20,758 nt of DNA from positions 1 to 20,758 of the forward strand of contig PNMH01000068.1 in assembly GCA_013823505.1 (NCBI GenBank). Reading direction: 5' to 3'. Shown here piece by piece: positions 1 through 9,248 of the stretch (position 1 is the stretch's first letter; every line of letters begins with the position of its first letter). The translations under genes and the position numbers were made by a program. The DNA comes from Polaromonas sp. Lineage in GTDB: Bacteria; Pseudomonadota; Gammaproteobacteria; Burkholderiales; Burkholderiaceae. The notes beneath the pieces are model-generated. The model was not told the origin of the DNA. It was given only the letters and a program-made list of their open reading frames with translations, and did no database searches.

Positions 1-159
1 CAGCTGGCCCGCGGCCGCGAGTTCGAACCGTTTGACCGCAGCCTGGACGTGCAGGTCTCGCGCCTGCGCAAGCTGATCGAAGAAGACGCCGCTTCGCCGC
101 GCTACCTGCAGACCGTGTGGGGCGTGGGCTACGTGTTCGTGCCCGATGGCAGCAGCTGA
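1..159 (+). CDS. ompR: OmpR-family response regulator, C-terminal fragment (5' end outside window)
   Basis: The first 52 codons, in frame 1, end at TGA 157-159. They encode the end of a winged-helix DNA-binding domain: the recognition-helix region (SLDVQVSRLRKLIEED) followed by the C-terminal beta hairpin (RYLQTVWGVGYVFVPDG). That tail closely resembles the C terminus of OmpR, which is why I use this name rather than another OmpR/PhoB-family member. The receiver domain and phospho-acceptor Asp lie upstream of the window. The stop codon shares one base with the ATG of the sensor kinase (TGATG at 157-161), so the two are translationally coupled as a two-component pair. The regulated genes cannot be read from this fragment. 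Confidence 0.85.
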   Translation, partial: QLARGREFEPFDRSLDVQVSRLRKLIEEDAASPRYLQTVWGVGYVFVPDGSS

Positions 160-1574
160 TGTACGACGAGTCGCGCGTACCGTTTGAGACCCAGCCCACC
201 TCGCTGGAGACGGCTCCGGCCCCGCTCGAATCCCGCCCGCCGCGGGAGGTGAGCCTGTTCTGGCGCACGTTCTTCCTGCTGGCGATGCTGCTGGTGGGCT
301 GCATCGTGGCCTGGTTGCAAACCTTCCGTGCGCTGGAGTTCGAACCCCGGGTGCTGCAAAGCGCCCAGCAACTGGCCTCGCTGGTGAACCTCAGCCGGGC
401 TGCGCTGGTGCACTCGGACTCGATTGCCCGGGTTTCTCTGGTCAAGACCCTGGCCGACGAAGAAGGCGTGCGCATCGCACCGCGCGAACCGACCGACAAA
501 TACCGCCTGTACGACGCCGACTCGCTCAGCCGCAGCGTGAGTGAGCGGCTGCGGACCCGCCTGGGCCCCGGCACCGTGGTGGCCAGCGAGGTGAACGGTG
601 CGCAAGGCCTGTGGATCGGCTTCACCATCGATGACGACCCCTATTGGCTGCAAACCGACCCCGCCCGCCTGGGGCTGGTGGCGGGCACCACCTGGCTGAT
701 CTGGCTGGGCACGGCAGCCGTTCTGTCGCTCGCCGGCGCGGCGCTGATCGCGCGGCTGATCAACCGCCCCTTGAAGAACCTCTCGTTCGCGGCCAGCCGC
801 TTGCGCGAAGGCGACTTCAACGCCAGCCAGCTGAGCGAGGCCGTGGCCACCAGTGAAATCCGGGAGGTGAACATCGGTTTCAACCGCATGGCGCAGCGGC
901 TCTCCAAGATCGAACAGGACCGCGCGCTCATGCTGGCCGGCATCTCGCACGACCTGCGCACGCCGCTGGCGCGCCTGCGGCTGGAAACCGAAATGAGCGT
1001 GACCGACCCCCAGGCGCGCGAGCACATGGCGGCCGACATCGAGCAGGTCAACGCCATCATCGACAAATTCCTCGACTACGCGCGCCCGGATCATCTGGAC
1101 CCGGAGCGGGTCAACCTCAACCAGGTCATCGAAGCCGCCACCTTTGCGCTCGGCAGCGACCCGAACACCGTCATCAGCACCAGCCTGCCCCCCGACACCG
1201 TGCTCATGGGCGATGCCACCGAGCTGCAGCGGGTCTTCTCCAACCTGCTGGAGAACGCGCAACGCTACGGGCGCGACCCGATCACCGGGGTGGCCCGGAT
1301 CGAGATCGCAGCCAAGACCAAGGACGACTGGGTGCTCATCAAACTGCGGGACCACGGCGTCGGTGTGAGCCCCGACATGCTGAGCCAGCTGACGCAGCCA
1401 TTCTTCCGCGGCGATGCATCGCGCAGTGCGGCCACCGGCACCGGGCTGGGCCTGGCCATCGTGGAACGCGCCATCGCGCGCATGGGCGGTCGCTTCGCGC
1501 TGGCCAACAGCAGCACCGGCGGACTGTCCGCCCACATCAAACTGCCGCTGGCCAAGGTCAAGGCCAAAGCCTGA
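159..1574 (+). CDS. envZ: EnvZ-like sensor histidine kinase
   Basis: A 471-residue inner-membrane kinase that would phosphorylate the regulator encoded just upstream. In order: a cytoplasmic N tail of about 33 residues, TM1 (about 34-54), a periplasmic segment (about 55-173), TM2 (about 174-200), HAMP (about 200-252), a HisKA helix with phospho-acceptor His264 ([10 protein letters not shown]), the N box (NLLEN, to Asn366), G1 (DHGVGV, 398-403) and G2 (GTGLGL, 427-432). All kinase motifs are intact. I chose ATG 159 because it overlaps the regulator's TGA. The frame stays open upstream to a GTG at 117, but that lies inside the regulator's coding sequence. The N tail is longer and more Pro-rich than in enteric EnvZ. 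Osmosensing is the family role; the actual signal here is unknown. Confidence 0.9.
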   Translation: MYDESRVPFETQPTSLETAPAPLESRPPREVSLFWRTFFLLAMLLVGCIVAWLQTFRALEFEPRVLQSAQQLASLVNLSRAALVHSDSIARVSLVKTLADEEGVRIAPREPTDKYRLYDADSLSRSVSERLRTRLGPGTVVASEVNGAQGLWIGFTIDDDPYWLQTDPARLGLVAGTTWLIWLGTAAVLSLAGAALIARLINRPLKNLSFAASRLREGDFNASQLSEAVATSEIREVNIGFNRMAQRLSKIEQDRALMLAGISHDLRTPLARLRLETEMSVTDPQAREHMAADIEQVNAIIDKFLDYARPDHLDPERVNLNQVIEAATFALGSDPNTVISTSLPPDTVLMGDATELQRVFSNLLENAQRYGRDPITGVARIEIAAKTKDDWVLIKLRDHGVGVSPDMLSQLTQPFFRGDASRSAATGTGLGLAIVERAIARMGGRFALANSSTGGLSAHIKLPLAKVKAKA

Positions 1575-1639
1575 CCCGGTTGCGTTGAACAGACCACCCG
1601 GCGCGGCTTGGGCGTTCTGGCATCCGTGTGCATTTGGCT

Positions 1640-1662
1640 GGGTATGCATTCGACGCATAACC
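1640..1662 (+). promoter_or_regulatory. Inverted repeat in the candidate gdhA promoter
   Basis: GGGTATGC (1640-1647) and GCATAACC (1655-1662) form an 8-7-8 inverted repeat with one mismatch. It sits in the 191-bp gap between the sensor kinase and the glutamate dehydrogenase. A weak sigma70-like pair overlaps it: TTTGGC (1633-1638), a 17-base spacer, then CATAAC (1656-1661). A protein bound here would contact the spacer and -10. The promoter is a consensus match by eye and the binding protein is unknown. Confidence 0.3.
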
Positions 1663-1765
1663 CGATGGCAACACGGCCTTGGACAACGCACAGGGGGCTG
1701 CGTACAGTCGCGCCAGCCGATCCGGCACGCCGGGTCGTCACCATCCCACCAGGAAACTTCGCACC

Positions 1766-3094
<1,329 letters not shown>

Positions 3095-3125
3095 ATTGAA
3101 CGCGCGCGAGAGCGATCCGGCGCCG

Positions 3126-3195
3126 GGCCGCCCCAAGCCGGATCAACCCCCTCGGGGGGCAGCGACCCGCGCAGCGGCGGAGCGTGGGGGCGGCC
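3126..3195. repeat. GC-rich multi-hairpin intergenic repeat, probable bidirectional terminator
   Basis: The outer arms GGCCGCCCC (3126-3134) and GGGGCGGCC (3187-3195) are perfectly complementary. They enclose two smaller hairpins: CCCCC/GGGGG around 3147-3159 and CCGC-GCA-GCGG at 3167-3177. The whole can fold as a three-way junction. It lies between the convergent gdhA and DUF1178 genes. A related element is at 18762-18832, also between convergent genes. There is no U-tract, so termination would not be of the classic intrinsic type. Confidence 0.6.
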
Positions 3196-3198
3196 AGT

Positions 3199-3669
3199 TC
3201 ACTGCAGCGTTTCCTTCAAAGTCGGCATGGCGGGCAGCGGCATCACTTCGATGCCCTCTTCGATCAGCTCCATCGCCACTTCGGGACTGGTGCGGCCCCG
3301 GATGTTGCGCTGCGCCACTTCCCCGTGGTGCATGGCGCGGACCTGATCGGCAAACTTCTCACCCACGTCTTCGGTGTGTGCCAGCACCCGGCGCATGGCC
3401 TTGAGCAACTGGGCCTGCTGTTGCCAATCGGGCGCAGGCTGGCTCAACTCCACGCTGCCACCCGCCTGGGCCGGGGCAGCGGGCGCTTTGTCTTCGCGGC
3501 CAGCACGCAGGTTCAGGCGCGGCGCCGAGAGCAGCTTCTGGATGTGCACATCGCCGCACAGCGGGCAACTCACCAGCCCACGCGCGAGCTGGCTGGTGAA
3601 GTCGTCTTCGGAGCCGAACCAGCCTTCAAACCCGTGCTGGTGCGCGCATTGCAGGTTGAGAACCTTCAT
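3199..3669 (-). CDS. DUF1178 family protein
   Basis: A 156-residue small cytoplasmic protein of unknown function. The N terminus shows the DUF1178 pattern: MKVLNLQCAHQHGFEGWFGS, then CPLCGD, giving Cys8, Cys35 and Cys38 with a nearby His and suggesting a zinc-ribbon-like fold. The middle is charged and Ala/Pro-rich, and the C-terminal half is helical. The start is ATG at 3669; the frame is open upstream but would run into the Nudix gene, and the family begins MKVxxLxC. It starts 8 bases after the Nudix TAA with no strong ribosome binding site, so it is probably translationally coupled to that gene. No reaction can be assigned. Confidence 0.85.
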   Translation of the reverse strand: MKVLNLQCAHQHGFEGWFGSEDDFTSQLARGLVSCPLCGDVHIQKLLSAPRLNLRAGREDKAPAAPAQAGGSVELSQPAPDWQQQAQLLKAMRRVLAHTEDVGEKFADQVRAMHHGEVAQRNIRGRTSPEVAMELIEEGIEVMPLPAMPTLKETLQ

Positions 3670-3677
3670 GCCGCTGA

Positions 3678-4271
3678 TTATCTGGCAACGTCTGCGGGCA
3701 TGACTCCCGACCAGTCGAGCGTCCACGCACCGGTCAAGACGTTGTTCAGCCACATCGAGCCGACCAGCGTCTTGCCGTCGATCACCGCGCCGCTGCGGCA
3801 CCAACGCATCAACTCGGCCGGTTCGGCGGTGAAGACGTCCAGGAACTCTTCGTCATCCAGATGCCGCTCACCGAGCGTGAGGCCACGAGAGAACCAGATG
3901 TCGATGATCTCGTCGGAATAACCAATGGTTGGCGCCAGTCGCCCGGCAAAGGCCCATTCGCGCGCACGGTAGCCGGTCTCTTCGCGCAATTCGCGTTGCG
4001 CGCAAGCCAGACTGGTTTCACCGGGGTCCAGTTTTCCGGCAGGAAACTCGATCATCACCGCCTGCATGGGGTGGCGGAACTGGCGCTCCAGCACCACGCG
4101 GCCATCGTCGAGCAGGCCCACGACCATGACCGCGCCCGGGTGCAGCACGTGCTCCCGCGTCGCTTCATGGCCAGAAGGCAGGCGCACGGTGTCGCGCACC
4201 ACATGCAGGAAATGACCCTTAAGCAGATCGGCTCTCGCCAGCGTTGTCTCGCGCAGGTGTGGGTCGTCCAT
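3678..4271 (-). CDS. nudF: Nudix hydrolase, ADP-ribose pyrophosphatase type
   Basis: A 197-residue cytoplasmic hydrolase. A complete Nudix box GX5EX7REXXEEXGX runs from about residue 79 to 101 (GKLDPGETS...RELREETGY), providing the metal-binding glutamates. The preceding [13 protein letters not shown] strand and the [18 protein letters not shown] segment are typical of ADP-ribose pyrophosphatases, which split ADP-ribose into AMP and ribose 5-phosphate. I chose ATG 4271 because AGGA (4283-4280) lies 8 bases upstream. An in-frame ATG at 4301 would add 10 residues but has no ribosome binding site. The gene lies 85 bases downstream of aceA on the same strand and is followed at once by DUF1178. 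Substrate assignment is by family similarity; another nucleotide sugar is possible. Confidence 0.85.
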   Translation of the reverse strand: MDDPHLRETTLARADLLKGHFLHVVRDTVRLPSGHEATREHVLHPGAVMVVGLLDDGRVVLERQFRHPMQAVMIEFPAGKLDPGETSLACAQRELREETGYRAREWAFAGRLAPTIGYSDEIIDIWFSRGLTLGERHLDDEEFLDVFTAEPAELMRWCRSGAVIDGKTLVGSMWLNNVLTGAWTLDWSGVMPADVAR

Positions 4272-4356
4272 CAGCCCAATCCTACAGTTCCCCACCGCCA
4301 TGAGTCGGTCTGGCGCGGCTGAGCCCGCCTCTTCGGACCCTGCCGGCCTGTGGCGA

Positions 4357-5688
4357 TCAGTGGAACTGCTCTTCTTCGGTCGAGCCGGTCAGGGCCTTCA
4401 CGGAAGACGAACCCCCTTGGATCACGGTGGTCACGTCGTCGAAGTAGCCTGCGCCCACTTCTTGCTGGTGCGACACGAAGGTGTAGCCCTTGTCGCGGGC
4501 AGCGAATTCCTGCTCCTGCACCATTTCGGTGTAGTGCTTCATGCCTTCGCCGCGGGCGTAGGCGTGGGCGAACTGGAAGGTGTTGAACCAGTTGATGTGA
4601 ATGCCCGCCAGCGTGATGAACTGGTACTTGTAGCCCAGCGCAGCCAGGTCTTCCTGGAACGATGCGATCTGCTTGTCGTTGAGGTTCTTCTTCCAGTTGA
4701 AGGACGGCGAGCAGTTGTACGACAGCAGCTTGCCCGGGCAGGCGGCGTGCACGGCCTGGGCAAATTCACGCGCGAAGCCGATGTCGGGCACACCGGTTTC
4801 GCACCACACCAGATCGGCGTAGGGCGCGTAAGCCACGCCACGGCTGATGGCCTGCTCCAGGCCGTTTTTGACGCGGTAGAAACCTTCCTGGGTGCGCTCG
4901 CCGGTCAGGAAAGGCTTGTCGTTGGCGTCGTGGTCGCTGGTGATCAGGTTCGCGGCTTCGGCATCGGTGCGTGCCAGCACGATGGTGGAGACACCCATCA
5001 CGTCGGCAGCAAAGCGCGCGGCGATCAGCTTCTCACAGGCTTCTTGCGTCGGCACCAGCACCTTGCCGCCCATGTGGCCGCACTTCTTGACGGCAGCAAG
5101 CTGGTCTTCGAAGTGAACACCGGCGGCACCGGATGCGATCATGTTCTTCATCAGCTCGAAGGCGTTGAGCACACCGCCGAAACCGGCTTCAGCGTCGGCC
5201 ACGATGGGCAGGAAGTAGTCGATGAACTCGGCAGAGCCCGGCTCGATGCCACGGCCCCACTGGATTTCATCGGCGCGCTTGAAGGTGTTGTTGATGCGTC
5301 GCACCATGGTGGGCACCGAGTCGTAGGCGTACAGCGACTGGTCGGGGTACATGGTCTCGGAAGTGTTGCCGTCAGCGGCGACTTGCCAGCCCGACAGGTA
5401 CACCGCTTCCAGACCGGCTTTGGCCTGCTGCATGGCCTGGCCAGCGGTGATGGCGCCAAAGGCGTTCACGTAGCCCTTCTTGGAGCCGCCATTGACCTTG
5501 TCCCACAGCTTCTCGGCGCCGCGCTTGGCCAGCGTGTGCTCGATCTGCATGCTGCCGCGCAGGCGCACGACGTCGGCAGCGGAATAGCCGCGCTTCACAC
5601 CCTTCCAGCGCGGGTTGGTGGCCCAGTCTTTTTCCAGGGCTTCGATCTGCTGTTGGCGGCTCAGTTGCTCGTTGAGGGATTGCGGCAT
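4357..5688 (-). CDS. aceA: Isocitrate lyase
   Basis: A 443-residue cytoplasmic glyoxylate-shunt enzyme cleaving isocitrate to glyoxylate and succinate for growth on acetate, fatty acids or other C2 units. The signature [14 protein letters not shown] contains the catalytic KKCGH at 201-205 (Cys203). [13 protein letters not shown] and the [12 protein letters not shown] segment (metal and substrate site) are also intact, and length matches the short bacterial form. The start is supported by GGAG 7 bases upstream of ATG 5688. Malate synthase is not in the window. Two TCTTATAGAAGA palindromes and an AT-rich promoter region lie directly upstream, implying dedicated transcriptional control, probably repression when no C2 substrate is present (inference). 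Confidence 0.95.
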   Translation of the reverse strand: MPQSLNEQLSRQQQIEALEKDWATNPRWKGVKRGYSAADVVRLRGSMQIEHTLAKRGAEKLWDKVNGGSKKGYVNAFGAITAGQAMQQAKAGLEAVYLSGWQVAADGNTSETMYPDQSLYAYDSVPTMVRRINNTFKRADEIQWGRGIEPGSAEFIDYFLPIVADAEAGFGGVLNAFELMKNMIASGAAGVHFEDQLAAVKKCGHMGGKVLVPTQEACEKLIAARFAADVMGVSTIVLARTDAEAANLITSDHDANDKPFLTGERTQEGFYRVKNGLEQAISRGVAYAPYADLVWCETGVPDIGFAREFAQAVHAACPGKLLSYNCSPSFNWKKNLNDKQIASFQEDLAALGYKYQFITLAGIHINWFNTFQFAHAYARGEGMKHYTEMVQEQEFAARDKGYTFVSHQQEVGAGYFDDVTTVIQGGSSSVKALTGSTEEEQFH

Positions 5689-5995
5689 GGGGACACTCCG
5701 TGAGGTTGATGAAAGGGGTTCGGCAACAGCACTTTGCAGAGGCGGTGCCGATGCTCAGACTTTAAGTCTTATAGAAGAGTTTTGAAAGCTCTTATGTCTT
5801 ATAGAAGACTTTTATTTATTTCAATGAATTCAATTATCTACAGTCTGTTTTTCTCAATGCGGAAAGACATCCCGATTCCGAACCCGATTTGACGCAGTGC
5901 AGCACGTCAAATTTTCACATTAAGAAAAACTGTTCTCTTATAGCGGAAGAGCATCGCCGCTCTGCGGACCAGAGGCTGGTCCATGACCTTGAGGC
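5689..5995. other. AT-rich intergenic control region between divergent aceA and the EamA gene
   Basis: This 307-bp gap has no credible ORF and is far richer in A/T than its surroundings, especially 5757-5840 and 5905-5942. It holds the aceA operator cluster (5757-5808) and a plausible aceA promoter on the minus strand: TTGAAA (5824-5819), a 17-base spacer, TAAGAC (5801-5796). A third degenerate copy of the palindrome, CTCTT-ATAGCGG-AAGAG, lies at 5935-5951 near the EamA start. I recognise no terminator, RNA gene or FNR box here. Confidence 0.6.
5757..5808 (-). promoter_or_regulatory. aceA operator: tandem TCTTATAGAAGA palindromes
   Basis: Two identical 12-base copies of TCTTATAGAAGA lie at 5767-5778 and 5797-5808, exactly 30 bp apart, about three helical turns. 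Each has TCTT/AAGA arms. The first is preceded by a perfect 13-base palindrome AGACTT-T-AAGTCT (5757-5769) that overlaps it. The second overlaps the candidate aceA -10 and spacer, as expected for a repressor site. The regulator is unknown; it is not encoded next to the operator. Confidence 0.6.
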
Positions 5996-6952
5996 ATGAT
6001 GCGCGCGATGCGCCTCAATGCCACCCCTGAAACGCGCCGCTGGGCGGCTTACGCCAGCCTGGCCCTGAGCATGTCGCTGGTCGGCAGCTATGTGGCGCTC
6101 TCCAAACCGCTTGTGCTGGTGTTCCCGGTGTTTCTGCTGGCCTGGCTGCGTTTCGGCATCGGCGGCGTGGCCATGCTGCGGTGGCTGAAGAAACCCGCAG
6201 ATGAGCCCCCGATGAGCGCACACACACGGCGCCTGCTGTTTCTGGAGTCGTTCCTGGGCAACTTCCTGTTTTCGATCTGCATGCTCTTTGGCGTCAGCCT
6301 CACCAGTGCGGTGGCAGCGGGACTGGTGATGTCGTCCATCCCGGCGGTGGTCGCGATTCTCAGCCGGGTATTCCTGCAGGAGCGCATAGGTCGGCGAACC
6401 ATGGCCGCCATCGCTTGCGCAGCACTGGGCATCGGCCTGTTCTCGCTGCAAAAACCAGACATCGCTGGCAACGCACCCGAGGCCACCTTCTTGGGGCTGC
6501 CACACACGGCCTGGGGCAATCTGCTGGTGTTTTCCGCCGTGGTGTGTGAGGCGTCGTACGTCGTGATCGGCAAATACCTCACCCGTGGACTCAGCCCCAA
6601 GCGCATCTCGGCCATCATCAATCTGTGGGGGTTTGCACTGGTCGCGCCGCTGGGCATGTGGACCGCCTGGCACTTTGACTTCGGCGCGGTCAGCCCGGGT
6701 AGCTGGCTGCTGCTGCTGTTTTACGGTCTGGCCGCCAGCGTCTGGACCGTCTGGCTGTGGATGACCGGTCTGAAGGCCGTGCCAGCCTCGCGGGCCGGTG
6801 TGTTCACCGTGATGCTGCCGGTGAGCGCCGCCGCCATCGGCGTGCTGTTCCTGGGCGAGCGGCTCTCCGCGATGCAGATGGTCGCATTCGGCATTGCCTT
6901 GCTGGGCCTGGTGTTGGCCACCCTGCCCGCGCGTGCGCCAGCCCCGGCTTGA
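5996..6952 (+). CDS. EamA/DMT-superfamily transporter
   Basis: An inner-membrane protein of up to 318 residues with about ten hydrophobic segments arranged as two EamA repeats. The first runs from SLALSMSLVGSYVALSK and the second starts near LLVFSAVVCEASYVVIGKYL; the end LGERLSAMQMVAFGIALLGLVL is the usual last-helix pattern. Such proteins export amino acids or other metabolites; the substrate cannot be told here. The start is uncertain: ATG occurs at 5996, 5999 and 6008, and the only GAGG (5991-5994) is too close to the first. The gene is divergent from aceA and convergent with the TauE-like gene, 11 bases away. It has no visible functional link to either neighbour. Confidence 0.85.
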   Translation: MMRAMRLNATPETRRWAAYASLALSMSLVGSYVALSKPLVLVFPVFLLAWLRFGIGGVAMLRWLKKPADEPPMSAHTRRLLFLESFLGNFLFSICMLFGVSLTSAVAAGLVMSSIPAVVAILSRVFLQERIGRRTMAAIACAALGIGLFSLQKPDIAGNAPEATFLGLPHTAWGNLLVFSAVVCEASYVVIGKYLTRGLSPKRISAIINLWGFALVAPLGMWTAWHFDFGAVSPGSWLLLLFYGLAASVWTVWLWMTGLKAVPASRAGVFTVMLPVSAAAIGVLFLGERLSAMQMVAFGIALLGLVLATLPARAPAPA

Positions 6953-6963
6953 GGAGGCCGTAC

Positions 6964-7635
6964 TCAAAGACAGAAAAGCCCGGTGGGGTTGGTCACCCCC
7001 ATCCACAGCGCCCAGCCCGATGTGAGCGCCAAAGCCACGCCGGCCAGGCGTATGGCCCAGGCTCCCGACCGACCGGCACGCAGGCGCAGCAGCAACCACG
7101 GCGCGGCGGTCAGCGAGATGGACGTCCCGAGGGCAAACAGGGCCATGATGGCGGCCCCCTCCAGGACGTTGGCCGACAGCGATGCCACCAGCAAGGCGGA
7201 ATACAACAAGCCGCAAGGCATGAGCGCCCAGGCCACGCCCAGCACGATGGAGGCACGCGGCCCAAGCCGCGAGAGCACAGGGCGCGCCTTGCGCCACAGC
7301 GCCTGGCCCAGGCTGTCGATCCAGGCCGGCTGGCGCGCCTGCCAGATCAGGACCACGCCGAGCAGCAACACCGCCGCGTGGAACATGGTCCAGATCGGTC
7401 GGATCGCGACGGTGTTGGTCCCCAGCAGCGCCAGACCTTGAACCGAACCGGCTGCGAACGCGCCGAACAGCGAGTAGCCGAGCATGCGGCTGAGCTGGAA
7501 AGTCCACAACGCCCGCGCGCTGCGTTCGCCCGCAGCGCGGCTGATGCCCGCGCAAGCCGCGCCACACATGGCCACGCAATGGGGGCCACCCACCAGGCCC
7601 ATGAACAAGGCCGTGACGGCCATCGAAGTCTGCAT
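6964..7635 (-). CDS. TauE/SafE-like membrane protein (COG2836 type) in the hemN operon
   Basis: A 223-residue polytopic inner-membrane protein with about six hydrophobic segments. It belongs to the UreH-like/SafE group by the N-terminal GGPHCVAMCGAACAG (Cys20, Cys24, Cys28) and the later MPCGLLYSALL (Cys141). The conserved Cys and Met residues within membrane segments suggest metal or thiol chemistry rather than sulfite export. Proteins of this group are often found near cbb3 oxidase genes, and a copper-related role in oxidase assembly is plausible (inference). It follows hemN by 53 bases on the same strand and probably shares the hemN FNR promoter. No Shine-Dalgarno is visible before ATG 7635; ATG 7623 is an alternative start. 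Confidence 0.8.
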   Translation of the reverse strand: MQTSMAVTALFMGLVGGPHCVAMCGAACAGISRAAGERSARALWTFQLSRMLGYSLFGAFAAGSVQGLALLGTNTVAIRPIWTMFHAAVLLLGVVLIWQARQPAWIDSLGQALWRKARPVLSRLGPRASIVLGVAWALMPCGLLYSALLVASLSANVLEGAAIMALFALGTSISLTAAPWLLLRLRAGRSGAWAIRLAGVALALTSGWALWMGVTNPTGLFCL

Positions 7636-7688
7636 CGAAGAACTGTAGCAGCGCCACCCCGCTCAGGGCGGGAGCCCATGGTGCCGAG

Positions 7689-9068
7689 TCAGATGATCTT
7701 GGAAAATCGGGCCCGGTCGATGTCAACCTGGAGGTGCTTGTCGAACACCATGGCGATGGCGCGAACCAGGTACCAGCCTGTGGCCGTGACCTGCACGCCG
7801 CTGTCGTCGATGGTGAGCAGACCATGCTCGGCAAGCCCTGCGAGCGTGTCCAGCTCTTTCGCAAAGTAAGTCTTGAAGTCGATCAAGTGGCCCAGTTCGA
7901 TCGATTCGTATTGCACGGCACCCTGGCACATGATGGACATGATCACCGCGCGACGCAGCAGATCGTCGCGCGTGAGCGCCAGGCCGCGCACGATGGGCAG
8001 GCGGCCTTGGTCCAGTGCGTCGTAATAGTCTTCCAGCGTCTTCGCGTTCTGGCTGTAGGTGGCGCCAATGCGCCCGATGGACGACACGCCCAGCGCGATC
8101 AGATCGCAATCGGGCTGCGTGCTGTAACCCTGAAAGTTGCGGTGCAGGCGCCCCTGGCGCTTGGCCACGGCCAGCGCATCGGTGGGCAACGCAAAGTGGT
8201 CCATGCCCACGTACACATAGCCCGCATCGTTCATGGCATCGAGTGACATCGACAGCATCGACAACTTGTCACCCGGACTGGGCAGTTCGGCGGCGATGAT
8301 GCGGCGCTGTGGCTTGAACCGCGAAGGCAGATGGGCGTAGGCGTAGAGCGCAATGCGGTCCGGATGCAGCTGCTTCACCTGGGCCAGAGTTCGGGCAAAC
8401 GACTCCGGCGTCTGCAGCGGCAAGCCATAGATCAGGTCCACATTGACGGATTCAAAACCGATCTTGCGGGCGGTCTCCACCAGGGCAAACACCTGCTCGG
8501 CGGGCTGAACGCGGTGCACCGCCTTCTGCACCGCCGGGTCAAAGTCCTGCACACCGAAGCTCAGGCGGTTGAACCCCAGCCGCGCCAGGGTCTGCAGACG
8601 CTGGTCGGTCACGGTGCGTGGATCGACCTCGATGGAATACTCGCCCCCAGGAACCAGCGTGAAATGGCGCCGGATCATGGCCATGAGATCTTCCAGCTCG
8701 GCGTCCGACAGGAAGGTGGGTGTTCCGCCGCCCAGATGCAATTGGGAAACACTGTGACCTTTGCCAACATGCTGCACCTGCAGTTCGACCTCGCGGCTCA
8801 GGTAGCGCAGGTATTCGGCAGCGCGCTCGTGGTGCTTGGTGATGACCTTGTTGCAGGCACAGTAGTAGCACACCGATTCGCAAAACGGCACATGCACGTA
8901 CAGGGAAAGCGGCAGGGCCAACGAACCGGCGCGGCGCTGCTCCAGAGCCTGGATATAGTCACCTTCGGAGAAGGCTTCAACAAAACGGTCCGCCGTCGGG
9001 TAAGAGGTGTACCGGGGACCAGGGATGTCGAACCGCTTGAGCAGTTCGTCGGAAATGGCGTGGCTCAC
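7689..9068 (-). CDS. hemN: Oxygen-independent coproporphyrinogen III oxidase
   Basis: A 459-residue cytoplasmic radical-SAM enzyme converting coproporphyrinogen III to protoporphyrinogen IX without oxygen, supplying haem under low oxygen. The cluster motif is PFCESVCYYCAC with Cys63, Cys67, Cys70 and the further conserved Cys72, as in E. coli HemN. LHLGGGTPTFL (SAM-binding GGGTP) and SIEVDPRTVT follow, and the C-terminal HemN domain is complete. The start codon is GTG at 9068, with GGAG 8 bases upstream. It is divergent from fnr, and a perfect FNR box (9123-9136) lies at class II activation distance. Demand for haem by the neighbouring cbb3 oxidase, with its haem b and c groups, explains its location. 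Confidence 0.96.
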   Translation of the reverse strand: MSHAISDELLKRFDIPGPRYTSYPTADRFVEAFSEGDYIQALEQRRAGSLALPLSLYVHVPFCESVCYYCACNKVITKHHERAAEYLRYLSREVELQVQHVGKGHSVSQLHLGGGTPTFLSDAELEDLMAMIRRHFTLVPGGEYSIEVDPRTVTDQRLQTLARLGFNRLSFGVQDFDPAVQKAVHRVQPAEQVFALVETARKIGFESVNVDLIYGLPLQTPESFARTLAQVKQLHPDRIALYAYAHLPSRFKPQRRIIAAELPSPGDKLSMLSMSLDAMNDAGYVYVGMDHFALPTDALAVAKRQGRLHRNFQGYSTQPDCDLIALGVSSIGRIGATYSQNAKTLEDYYDALDQGRLPIVRGLALTRDDLLRRAVIMSIMCQGAVQYESIELGHLIDFKTYFAKELDTLAGLAEHGLLTIDDSGVQVTATGWYLVRAIAMVFDKHLQVDIDRARFSKII

Positions 9069-9094
9069 AGACTTTTCTCCAGTACAGGCTGGTG

Positions 9095-9136
9095 AATGTG
9101 CCCCATCACCGGCTGCCCTCCCTTGATCTTGATCAA
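9095..9136 (-). promoter_or_regulatory. FNR-dependent hemN promoter
   Basis: A perfect FNR box TTGAT-CTTG-ATCAA occupies 9123-9136. On the minus strand, exactly 22 bases separate it from CACATT (9100-9095), a -10-like hexamer. This is class II geometry and predicts a hemN start near 9088, about 20 bases before the GTG. Facing fnr, 22 bases beyond the box gives CCTTCA, a poor -10, so control of fnr itself from this site is doubtful. Confidence 0.75.
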
Positions 9137-9248
9137 ACCTGCCAAGACCTTCCCAGAGCCTTCACCCCTGCAGCGCATGGCCAGGCGGCTGTTTTTCGAC
9201 ATCCAGGCAGCCAATGCGTTAAGCTTGCGACGGATTTTCGGAAAATTT

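Noticed and set aside
4300..5703. 467-codon open frame opposite aceA
   Set aside because: It mirrors the intact isocitrate lyase; the translation has no recognisable motif and no ribosome binding site.
5937..5950. FNR box in the aceA-EamA gap
   Set aside because: The palindromes here have TCTT/AAGA arms, not TTGA/TCAA, so they belong to a different regulator.
7655..7672. Terminator between hemN and the TauE-like gene (CCCCGC...GCGGG)
   Set aside because: The stem is short with no T-run, and the 53-base spacing on the same strand fits an operon better.
5915..7864. 649-codon open frame across the EamA and TauE-like genes
   Set aside because: It crosses two real genes and part of hemN; composition is Arg/His/Gly-rich low complexity, and no fold is visible.
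9123..9136. Treating the 9123-9136 box as a site that activates fnr itself
   Set aside because: The hexamer at 22 bases toward fnr is CCTTCA, unlike a -10, while the hemN side fits exactly.
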